From: Carboxydothermus pertinax
Lineage (GTDB): Bacteria > Bacillota > Z-2901 > Carboxydothermales > Carboxydothermaceae
Direction of reading: 5' to 3'
Assembly (NCBI RefSeq): GCF_001950255.1
Contig: NZ_BDJK01000003.1
Location: 62,001 to 126,000 of the forward strand
Length of the DNA stretch: 64,000 nucleotides
Below are positions 24,245-30,961 of this stretch, in pieces. The first letter of the stretch is position 1, and each line of letters starts with the position of its first letter. The translations under genes were made by a program, and so were the position numbers. The notes under the pieces were generated by a model. That model made no database searches, was not told the DNA's origin, and saw nothing but the letters and a program-made list of their open reading frames with translations.

Positions 24245-24800
24245 TATTCGAGAAATTCGGCTAATAGATATTTTGCCGCCCAATATTGCCCAGGATAGCA
24301 AGGTTAGGTCCGCCGCTGAAGCCCTGGACCAGGAATTACAGGCGGTTACATCTGCGATTGACCAGTGCTTGCTCCTATCCAGAATTGAAGAGTTGCCCGA
24401 GTCGGTAGTCGACCTTCTGGCATGGCAGTTTCATGTGGATTTTTACGATGCAGGGCTTCCGATAGAGCAAAAGCGGACCCTGGTAAAGAATTCATTGGAC
24501 TGGCACAGGAGAAAAGGTACACCGGCAGCAGTTGAAGAAATAATAATGGCTTTATTCGATGATGGTAAGGTGATAGAATGGTGGGAATATGGAGGGGAAC
24601 CATATAAGTTTAAAATTGTTACCAATAATGCTGCAGTTACTAACGAAAAGGCACATGAATTCATCAAACTATTGGAGTCTGTTAAGAATGCCAGGTCGTG
24701 GTTAGAAAAGATTGAAATTACAATAACGGATAACATCAATTTCTACCTTGCTGGAGTGATTTATATGGGCGACAGATTAGAGTTGAGGCAGGTGGTTTAG
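24237..24800 (+). CDS. Tail protein I
   Basis: 187 residues of the P2 gpI family, seen in LPESVVDLLAWQFHVDFYDAGLP and LDWHRRKGTPAAVEEII. It links the wedge to tail fibres. Overlaps J by 8 bases and is followed directly by the fibre gene. Normal length. Confidence 0.92.
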   Translation: MINIREIRLIDILPPNIAQDSKVRSAAEALDQELQAVTSAIDQCLLLSRIEELPESVVDLLAWQFHVDFYDAGLPIEQKRTLVKNSLDWHRRKGTPAAVEEIIMALFDDGKVIEWWEYGGEPYKFKIVTNNAAVTNEKAHEFIKLLESVKNARSWLEKIEITITDNINFYLAGVIYMGDRLELRQVV

Positions 24801-26003
24801 ATGGCTGCATTTGGCGGGCTATTTATTACAAATAAAGGACGAGCTTTGCAGGCAAAGGCTCAAATTGGCACACAACTAACTTTTACGAGAATAGCTGTTG
24901 GTGATGGAGAATTAGGCGGTAGCTCTATTTTAGATTTAACGGCGCTTAAACATGAGGTTAAGTCTTTACCTATAATAAAAATAAAAACACTTTCTGGTGG
25001 TAAAGCCATTGTTGGTACTGTCCTAAGTAATCAGGACTTAACACAGGGCTTTTATTTACGTGAAATAGGAGTTTTTGCCCAGGACCCGGATCTTGGAGAG
25101 ATATTATATTGCTATGGTAATGCTGATGCTTTAGCCGAATACATCCCAGCCGGCGGAGGGTCTGATATTATTGAGAAACAAATCGATATTATAACCATTA
25201 TTGGCAATGCCTCAAGCGTAAGTGCGGTTATAGATGAGTCCCTTATCTTTGAAACTCCAGCCGGTGCCCAAGAAAAAGCTAATTTAGCGGAAAGTAATGC
25301 AAAGGCTTACGCTGATCAACAAGTTGCTACAAGAGTTCTAAACGCCGGCGGCGTCCCCTCCATCCAGGCTGGAGCTGACGCTTTTAAGCCTACTCCCGGC
25401 ACAGCAGGGCGCATTTACATTGCTACTGACACAAAGATTATCTACCGCGATACCGGCACGGCTTGGGACAAAGTAGGCGTGGTAAAGTGGGACGATATTG
25501 AGGAGAAGCCACTTCAAAATATGATTTTAATATGCACTTCAACCACAAGACCAGCTAATCCCGTTGAAGGTCAGCATATATACGAAACCGATACAGATAA
25601 AACTCTAAAGTGGGATGGTACACAATGGAAAGAAGTTGGGAGTTTATCTCAGAAAACTATTACTTTTTGCATCCCTGGTGACGCTTTTGTCAAAACAAAT
25701 TTTGCGGGTTGGCTTTCGGATGGGAATTATAAAATCACCCGAGTAAAAATTTACTCCGATACCGCACCAACTGGAGCTGATTTAATCATAGACCTAAATA
25801 AAAATGGTACGACTATTTTTACCACGCAAACAAACAGGCCTAAGGTGGTCGCTGGTACTAACGCAGGAGTCGATGTAACTACAATTGAGGTTAATACTTT
25901 AGCACCAGGGGACAGACTCACGCTGGATATAGACCAAGTAGGCAGCACAACGCCTGGAGGAAACAATCTTTTAGTAACGGTGGTGATGATACCTAATGAT
26001 TAG
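24801..26003 (+). CDS. Tail fibre protein H
   Basis: 400 residues. The N-terminal domain (FGGLFITNKGRALQAKAQIG, FTRIAVGDGEL, TQGFYLREIGVFAQDP) is the gpH/DUF3751 attachment region. A central helical bundle (EKANLAESNAKAYADQQVA) and GTAGRIYIATDTKIIYRDTGTAW repeat-like segment follow, then a beta-rich C-terminal domain, probably for receptor binding. It overlaps the next fibre gene by 8 bases. Confidence 0.92.
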   Translation: MAAFGGLFITNKGRALQAKAQIGTQLTFTRIAVGDGELGGSSILDLTALKHEVKSLPIIKIKTLSGGKAIVGTVLSNQDLTQGFYLREIGVFAQDPDLGEILYCYGNADALAEYIPAGGGSDIIEKQIDIITIIGNASSVSAVIDESLIFETPAGAQEKANLAESNAKAYADQQVATRVLNAGGVPSIQAGADAFKPTPGTAGRIYIATDTKIIYRDTGTAWDKVGVVKWDDIEEKPLQNMILICTSTTRPANPVEGQHIYETDTDKTLKWDGTQWKEVGSLSQKTITFCIPGDAFVKTNFAGWLSDGNYKITRVKIYSDTAPTGADLIIDLNKNGTTIFTTQTNRPKVVAGTNAGVDVTTIEVNTLAPGDRLTLDIDQVGSTTPGGNNLLVTVVMIPND

Positions 26004-26712
26004 TTGTAGATTGAGTAAAGACGCTAATACTGTTGGTTTGTGGCATTTTACGGAGGGTAGCGGAACGACGGTAAAAGATTATAGCGGGAATGGATATAAT
26101 GGAACAATAAACAGCGCCAAATGGGACATAACTACTAAAACCCCTTTTAATAATACATCATTATCTTTTCAAAACGCCTCCAGTAATTACAACCAATATG
26201 TGGTAGTAAGTAATCCATCTTTATTAAACCTTACAAATAATTTTACATTAGAAGTTGTATTTATGTTTACTTCGTGGAATAACGGATGGGACGGAATTGT
26301 TACTAAAACATATACAAATGGTTCGTGGAATAACCCTTATGCTCAATATAAACTTGGCAGATATTCAAATACCTATAATTTAGGTTTTCATATAGCTACT
26401 TCCACTTCAAGTTATACAAATTTGGTATCTCAATCAGCTATATCATTGAATAAATGGTATTATGTAGCATGTACTTATGTTGGGTCAACCCAAACAATTT
26501 ATATTAACGGTAATCCAGATGCTACAGCAAGTGTTACAGCCAGTATTCCGTCGGTAACATCAAATCTTTATATAGGTTGTGAAGAACCATTTTTAAATGG
26601 TGCAGAAGCGTTTAACGGGAAAATTGCATTAGTCCGCATTTCCAACATCGCCCGTTCTGCTGCCGAAATCAAACACAACTGGCTACGAATGGCTCAGGTT
26701 TTGGTATCTTAA
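25996..26712 (+). CDS. LamG/concanavalin-fold tail fibre protein
   Basis: 238 residues, a single LamG-3 (concanavalin A-like) domain. It has GLWHFTEGSGTTVKDYSGNG at the start and the typical WYYVACTYVGSTQTIYINGN and late GKIALVRISNIARSAAEI. Such domains bind glycans, so this is a likely receptor-binding or fibre-tip protein. The base use is richer in A/T than in the preceding genes, suggesting a separate origin by exchange, as is common at fibre tips. Confidence 0.85.
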   Translation: MISCRLSKDANTVGLWHFTEGSGTTVKDYSGNGYNGTINSAKWDITTKTPFNNTSLSFQNASSNYNQYVVVSNPSLLNLTNNFTLEVVFMFTSWNNGWDGIVTKTYTNGSWNNPYAQYKLGRYSNTYNLGFHIATSTSSYTNLVSQSAISLNKWYYVACTYVGSTQTIYINGNPDATASVTASIPSVTSNLYIGCEEPFLNGAEAFNGKIALVRISNIARSAAEIKHNWLRMAQVLVS

Positions 26713-26736
26713 AAAATTTAAGAAGGAGTGATTAAT

Positions 26737-26964
26737 ATGACTTTAACTCAAGAGCAAATTGCGCAGATTAATGAAGCTAAAGCAACTATTGAGGTTCTGC
26801 GAGCGAAGCAGGAGCTTATCAAGAAGCAAACTCAGGCGGACATAGACGCATTATACGCACAAATTCAAGCAAGGATAGCACAGAGGGATAATGATGTTAA
26901 TGCGATTGAGCAGCAAATACTGACCTATCAAAGCATTATAGACCAATATGCTGGACAAGTATAA
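26737..26964 (+). CDS. Small coiled-coil phage protein
   Basis: 75 residues from ATG 26737 with AAGGAGTG upstream. It is one long helix with Gln/Ala-rich heptads (LTQEQIAQINEAKATIEVLRAKQELI). Short coiled-coil proteins like this lie between fibres and holin in many Firmicute phages; perhaps a fibre chaperone. A terminator overlaps its stop. Confidence 0.65.
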   Translation: MTLTQEQIAQINEAKATIEVLRAKQELIKKQTQADIDALYAQIQARIAQRDNDVNAIEQQILTYQSIIDQYAGQV

Positions 26965-26991
26965 AAGGGTAGCCACGCTGCCCTTTTTTTT
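26964..26991 (+). terminator. Terminator of the tail operon
   Basis: AAAGGGTAGC (from 26965) pairs with GCTGCCCTTT over a CAC loop, with one mismatch, and runs into eight T. Lysis genes begin 30 bases later with their own binding site. Confidence 0.85.
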
Positions 26992-27022
26992 GTTGCATTT
27001 TTTATGAGAAGGAGGATACAGC

Positions 27023-27433
27023 ATGAAGCTTGAATATATCTTAGACTACGGCAGGTACGTTTTTGCCGCGCTTGGAACGGCACTCGTTACATTATTAGGG
27101 GGGTGGGATAAATTGCTGCAGGTACTTGTGCTCTTTGTGGTGACAGATTACATCACAGGGGTTGTGGCAGCTTGGTTTGAGAAGAGGCTTTCGAGTGAAG
27201 TCGGGGCAAAAGGCATACTAAAGAAACTTCTCATTTTTGCAGTTGTAGCAATTGCCACCTCCCTGGATAAAATGACAGGCACCAACGAGGTTTTTCGATC
27301 CCTCGTGGTGCTTTTTTATGTTTCCAATGAGGGATTGAGCGTTATTGAGAATTTAGGTAAATGCGGAGTGCCTGTTCCCGGGGCACTAAAAGAAGCAATC
27401 CTAAAGCTTAAAGAGGGTGAGAAAAATGCTTAA
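27023..27433 (+). CDS. Phage holin, toxin-secretion/Bhl family
   Basis: 136 residues, with membrane segments near 13-30, 35-55, 72-85 and 95-110. The DYITGVVAAWFEKRLSSEVGAKGILKK core is the mark of the phage_holin_4 family. It makes the membrane lesion that releases the amidase. AGGAGG precedes ATG 27023 and the amidase start overlaps it by 8 bases. Confidence 0.93.
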   Translation: MKLEYILDYGRYVFAALGTALVTLLGGWDKLLQVLVLFVVTDYITGVVAAWFEKRLSSEVGAKGILKKLLIFAVVAIATSLDKMTGTNEVFRSLVVLFYVSNEGLSVIENLGKCGVPVPGALKEAILKLKEGEKNA

Positions 27434-28151
27434 GCGCGGGGATAAAGGGAGCCAGGTTGTTGAAGTGCAAAAAATGTTGAAAGCTTTGGGCATATATAAA
27501 GACAAAATAGACGGAATTTTCGGGGTTAATACGGAAAACGCGGTTAAAGCATTCCAAAGAAGTAAACAAATTAAAATAGATGGCATTCTTGGACCTGTAA
27601 CTTATAGCCTTTTGAAAAAAGATTACTCGACTTTGGTAGCTAAAAATGAGATTGCAATTCCAGTCATAAAGCCAGCACCAAGAAAGATTGACACTAAAAA
27701 CATAAAGAAGGCAGATGTAAAATATATCATTATTCACCACTCCGCAAGCGATAGGCCTCTTACTTGGGAGGAGATTGACCGGGAGCATAAAAAGAGAGGA
27801 TTTGAAGGATTTGGATATCACTTCCTTGTAGACCCAGATGGCACTATTTGGGCAGGAAGAGCATTGAATAAGGAGGCAATCTTAAATAGTGCCACAGTAG
27901 AGATGGGGGCACAAGCGAAGGGAATAAATTCTATGAGTGTGGGAATTTGCTTTAATGGTAATTTCGAGAAGACCATCCCGACAAAAGAACAGATTGAAGC
28001 CGGGAAACTCTTGGTGAGATGGTTAAAGTATAAAGTGTTTAATAAGCCCGGCATACTTGGCCATAAGGAAGTAGTCAAAATAGTACCTGGAGCAACTGTA
28101 ACCGCCTGCCCTGGGCGCAATTTCCCGCTTGATGCATTTAAAAGCCTCTGA
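27426..28151 (+). CDS. Endolysin: peptidoglycan-binding domain plus N-acetylmuramoyl-L-alanine amidase
   Basis: 241 residues from ATG 27426 (AGAGGGTGAG upstream). N-terminal PG_binding_1 domain (about 3-65, GSQVVEVQKMLKALGIY), Pro-rich linker, then an amidase_2/PGRP domain. The zinc ligands are the first His of IIIHHSAS (about 104), His in GHKEVV and Cys in ACPGRNFP. It cuts the amide bond between muramic acid and the stem peptide. The binding domain is at the N-terminus, the reverse of many phage amidases. Confidence 0.93.
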   Translation: MLKRGDKGSQVVEVQKMLKALGIYKDKIDGIFGVNTENAVKAFQRSKQIKIDGILGPVTYSLLKKDYSTLVAKNEIAIPVIKPAPRKIDTKNIKKADVKYIIIHHSASDRPLTWEEIDREHKKRGFEGFGYHFLVDPDGTIWAGRALNKEAILNSATVEMGAQAKGINSMSVGICFNGNFEKTIPTKEQIEAGKLLVRWLKYKVFNKPGILGHKEVVKIVPGATVTACPGRNFPLDAFKSL

Positions 28152-28239
28152 GTGCCCCATCTGCGAGTCTGCCTGGGACGGCGAGGGAATATGCCCGGAT
28201 TGCGAGCTGGACATGGCATTACGAGAAACCCCCGGTTGA
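28132..28239 (+). CDS. 35-residue zinc-ribbon protein overlapping the amidase end
   Basis: A small open frame from ATG 28132 that codes ECPICESAW near residues 7-15 and CPDCELDMAL near 21-30, a full CxxC-CxxC zinc ribbon. The spacing and codon use look protein-like, but there is no good Shine-Dalgarno site, so it could only be made by coupling to the amidase. Its stop lies in the loop of the terminator hairpin. Real but unproven. Confidence 0.45.
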   Translation: MHLKASECPICESAWDGEGICPDCELDMALRETPG

Positions 28240-28258
28240 GGCCGGGGGTGATTTTTTT
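28228..28258 (+). terminator. Strong terminator at the end of the lysis genes
   Basis: ACCCCCGG (28228-28235) pairs with CCGGGGGT (28242-28249) over a 6-base loop, then a run of seven T starting at 28252. It ends the late transcripts, so the cassette downstream must have its own promoter. Confidence 0.92.
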
Positions 28259-28329
28259 CGTAGAAGGAATTTAAAATTTTCTGTCGAATATATTTCTAAC
28301 AATTGGAATACTAGTAGGAGGATTTGTTA

Positions 28330-29409
28330 ATGCTTCAAATTGAAAACATTGCTTTTTGGAGTGATATTATCTCTTTACCGAAAGAAACTTTAAGAGATAT
28401 TTGTATAAAATTGGAATTATCTGACAAAGGTACAGTAGATGAATTGTGTGAACGAATATGGGAAAGAATTCGTGGTAACAAAGAATTACAATTATACGCT
28501 CTTGAGAATGCTAGACATCAATTACTTGGCGGAAAAAGATCGATAACGTGGTTTACTTTGGATACGGATTTGCATGGATTTAAAAATATAATAATATCTT
28601 CTTTGTCATTTAATCCATTTGAGGAAATTAAAATACCGGAAACTAATGCAATTACAACCGAACCAGTAATTATAGCTGGTGCTGAAGGTGATTCTCCTGG
28701 TGAGTATTACCTACGTTTTATGTATAGAGTAGGAAATGTAAGATTTGTATATGGAACAGAAGTGAGCTATCGTCCACAGGCTGAAATAACAACTGCTTAT
28801 ATCAATGAATCTAAAAAAATTATTGAAGTAAGATCAGAACCAAAAAAAGCTGAAAAAATAGCACAAAGTCTGGCAAGAATAGCCCATCAACAGATAAATC
28901 TTTCACAAATTAAGTTTGTTGACCAGTTTAGGTATAATGCAGAAGCTATCGCAGATGCTCTTTGTGGACAACTTTTCGATGCAAAAGCTAGACCAGAAAC
29001 ATTTGAAAATATTTCAGAAGATCAAGCCAAAATAGTAGTTGAAATTTTAAATGAATTAGATAAATATTTGGCAAATGAAGACTTTGATGCACTAAAAACT
29101 TTTCTTGAAAGTACCAGAGAAAAATTTGGGGAGGAATGTTTAGCGACACCTTTTACAGCATTAATACTTAATGGTCTTAATAGAATTGGTATGGGAGTAA
29201 ATGGTAGGGATCTTCGTGGGTTGCCGCTTTATGATTATATAAGGCCATTCATACAACCACAAGGTGGATATATTCAGTTTCCTTATTCAGAGAATAACGT
29301 TATGAAATTATATACTATTCGTGTAGGTTTAACAACAAATAGCATTCAATTTATTACCCCAGCAACAGAGGGGGTATTGAGGTACATACGCGATCGTTTA
29401 CAGATATAA
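28330..29409 (+). CDS. Unknown protein with SAP-like N-terminus (cassette gene 1)
   Basis: 359 residues from ATG 28330, AGGAGG upstream (a TTG at 28324 is less likely). Residues about 15-45 (LPKETLRDICIKLELSDKG) resemble a SAP motif, a short helix-extended-helix DNA or nucleoprotein binding element. The rest is soluble and I do not recognise it. It has a central beta-rich part (RFMYRVGNVRFVYGTEVSY) and a helical C-terminal half. The gene is more A/T-rich than the late genes and lies after the terminator, in the cargo position of the prophage. It could be a defence or lysogenic-conversion component; not assigned. Confidence 0.7.
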   Translation: MLQIENIAFWSDIISLPKETLRDICIKLELSDKGTVDELCERIWERIRGNKELQLYALENARHQLLGGKRSITWFTLDTDLHGFKNIIISSLSFNPFEEIKIPETNAITTEPVIIAGAEGDSPGEYYLRFMYRVGNVRFVYGTEVSYRPQAEITTAYINESKKIIEVRSEPKKAEKIAQSLARIAHQQINLSQIKFVDQFRYNAEAIADALCGQLFDAKARPETFENISEDQAKIVVEILNELDKYLANEDFDALKTFLESTREKFGEECLATPFTALILNGLNRIGMGVNGRDLRGLPLYDYIRPFIQPQGGYIQFPYSENNVMKLYTIRVGLTTNSIQFITPATEGVLRYIRDRLQI

Positions 29410-29435
29410 TAAATGAGTAGAGGGAGGGATTTTTT

Positions 29436-29822
29436 ATGAGTTCTGTCTGGGATGTTGAACGTTGGGTAGATGAAGCTGCGCTTTCAGCCATCAAAATGTT
29501 TTATCCTACAGCACTTACTCGCAATATTTCACTCCCTCTGTCAGAAATTTTTAAACATTTGTTATTTTTGGTTGAACAAAAAAAACTTGAAGTGGTTTAT
29601 GATATTAGGTGTCCAGAATGTTATGCGACTGTAAATATAGTAAATTCATGTGTAGCTTCAGGTGATATTATTGAGTGTCCATTAGGTCATGAATTTGAAC
29701 TGACTGCAGATGTAATTTTCCCTGTTTTCAAGATATCAGAATCCTATAAAGAATATGTACGTCAATATTGTAAAAAAAAACTAAAGAGAGGCAGCATGCT
29801 CAGAGGAGAAATTCCTGTCTGA
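29436..29822 (+). CDS. Unknown protein with zinc finger-like Cys/His (cassette gene 2)
   Basis: 128 residues, GGGAGGG upstream of ATG 29436. The N-terminal half is helical; the C-terminal half carries IRCPEC, then SCVASG and ECPLGHEF, which could coordinate one zinc ion. Its stop overlaps the next ATG (TGATG), so genes 2 and 3 are translated together. Function not recognised. As in gene 1, base use differs from the phage late genes. Confidence 0.68.
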   Translation: MSSVWDVERWVDEAALSAIKMFYPTALTRNISLPLSEIFKHLLFLVEQKKLEVVYDIRCPECYATVNIVNSCVASGDIIECPLGHEFELTADVIFPVFKISESYKEYVRQYCKKKLKRGSMLRGEIPV

Positions 29823-30229
29823 TGAACATTGAGAATGGACAAGAAGCTTCCTTAGGTACTCTCTTAAATCAATCTGGATTACCAATAGTAATCAATAATA
29901 ATGGAGTGTTAAATATTATGGATAAGAATCAAGTAATTTCTGGTAATACAATTCAAAATGGTATTTTTAATACTGGAGATCATAATAACCAAAATATTAG
30001 CAATACTTCTGAAATTGATGCAATGATTTCAGAGCTTCTTTCTGAAATCAATAGCAAACTATCAGGCCAAGAAAAGCAAGATGCAATTAACGATGTTAAA
30101 ATGATGCGGGAAGCATTGCAAAACGGGAATATGGATAGAGCAAAAAGAATATACGGATTGCTATCCGATTTTGTTAAGACTTTTGCATCAGCTATGACCA
30201 TTGCCCAACATTTTGGATGGCTCAGCTGA
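29822..30229 (+). CDS. Unknown protein: Asn-rich beta repeat plus helical domain (cassette gene 3)
   Basis: 135 residues. Residues about 22-60 form an Asn/Gly-rich, short-period pattern (VINNNGVLNIMDK, SGNTIQNGIFNTGDHNNQ) that could make a small beta-solenoid or filament-like array. The remaining part is a helical bundle (MISELLSEINSKLSG, LLSDFVKTFASAMTIA). Similar Gly/Asn-rich linkers joined to small helical domains occur in bacterial conflict-system proteins, but I cannot name a family. It is the last gene of the cassette. Confidence 0.65.
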   Translation: MNIENGQEASLGTLLNQSGLPIVINNNGVLNIMDKNQVISGNTIQNGIFNTGDHNNQNISNTSEIDAMISELLSEINSKLSGQEKQDAINDVKMMREALQNGNMDRAKRIYGLLSDFVKTFASAMTIAQHFGWLS

Positions 30230-30567
30230 ATATTAAGTTATCATGTGGGCAGATTTTAATATAGGTTATTAAGAGAAAAGCACGATCAACACATGGAGTT
30301 TATGGAAAAATGTCAAAGTTGTTCTCTTCACGGCTGAGGCTTTTGTTCTTATAAAATGATATATAAAGATAAATGCTGGAAGGAAGCAGAAAAAATACGA
30401 GAATACTTTAAAAAATTTAAGGATTTACTGTTATATGACAAATGGAATTTTTGGTGCCATTTTATCTCCCTAACATGCAAAAATGCTCAAAGTGGAAAAA
30501 TACAAGTAAAATTTAATTACGTTTTCTCAACACAGAGGTCGGGACTGTGGTTTTCGTACGGTACGCC

Positions 30568-30579
30568 CCGCCTCCACCA
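30568..30579 (+). repeat. Candidate attR core resembling a tmRNA 3' end
   Basis: CCGCCTCCACCA matches the 3' end of many bacterial tmRNAs (ssrA), a common integration target. No T-arm (GGTTCRA) lies before it, so it is not a whole gene; a short core copy at the integrase-distal prophage end is what one expects. Host DNA with a terminator follows. The left att site is outside the window, so this is unproven. Confidence 0.4.
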
Positions 30580-30665
30580 GTAAAAATGATAGTGATTTTA
30601 AAATAAATTTCTGTTTTATCAGGATATACAAGGATTTTTTGATATACTCATTTAATAGTTTTTTA

Positions 30666-30703
30666 AGAGCAACTTGGTCCTAAAGGTCAAGCTGCTCTTT
30701 TTA
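30666..30703 (+). terminator. Rho-independent terminator at the junction
   Basis: AGAGCA-ACTTG pairs with CAAG-CTGCTCT (10 pairs, one mismatch) and is followed by TTTTTATTTT. It could be the host terminator of the integration-site RNA gene. Confidence 0.75.
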
Positions 30704-30961
30704 TTTTGATTGCAGATATCTTCAGCATGCCTGACTTTAGGACTGGAGCGGTTCAAGTTTTAGCTTCGTGCAGGTTGTTCCCAACGTCACAAATGCGCAT
30801 TTTATTTTATATTATTACAAGTTTTACTTAGTGAAAATTTAAAAATAGATATTTTTATTTAAAATTTTTATTCAAGGGCAGGAGGAATTTTGTAGGCAAT
30901 GGCGAATAGTAACTTTAGTTAGAGAATGTTACAACAATCACAAATCAAGGAGGGAAACGAT

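Larger units (their letters stand above)
30230..30961. other. Prophage/host junction region without a supported gene
   Basis: 732 bases with no convincing gene. A 75-codon frame at 30356-30583 lacks a binding site and reads poorly. The region holds the putative attachment core near 30568, a terminator at 30666-30703, and AT-rich DNA before the flavoprotein gene, where no clear -35/-10 pair is seen. The prophage probably ends here. Confidence 0.6.

Noticed and set aside
30356-30583. 75-codon open frame at the prophage/host junction
   Set aside because: No Shine-Dalgarno site, odd composition, and it runs through the putative att core; treated as chance.
30540-30590. Complete tmRNA or tRNA gene
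   Set aside because: Only the last 12 bases match a tmRNA 3' end; there is no T-arm, anticodon or acceptor partner upstream.
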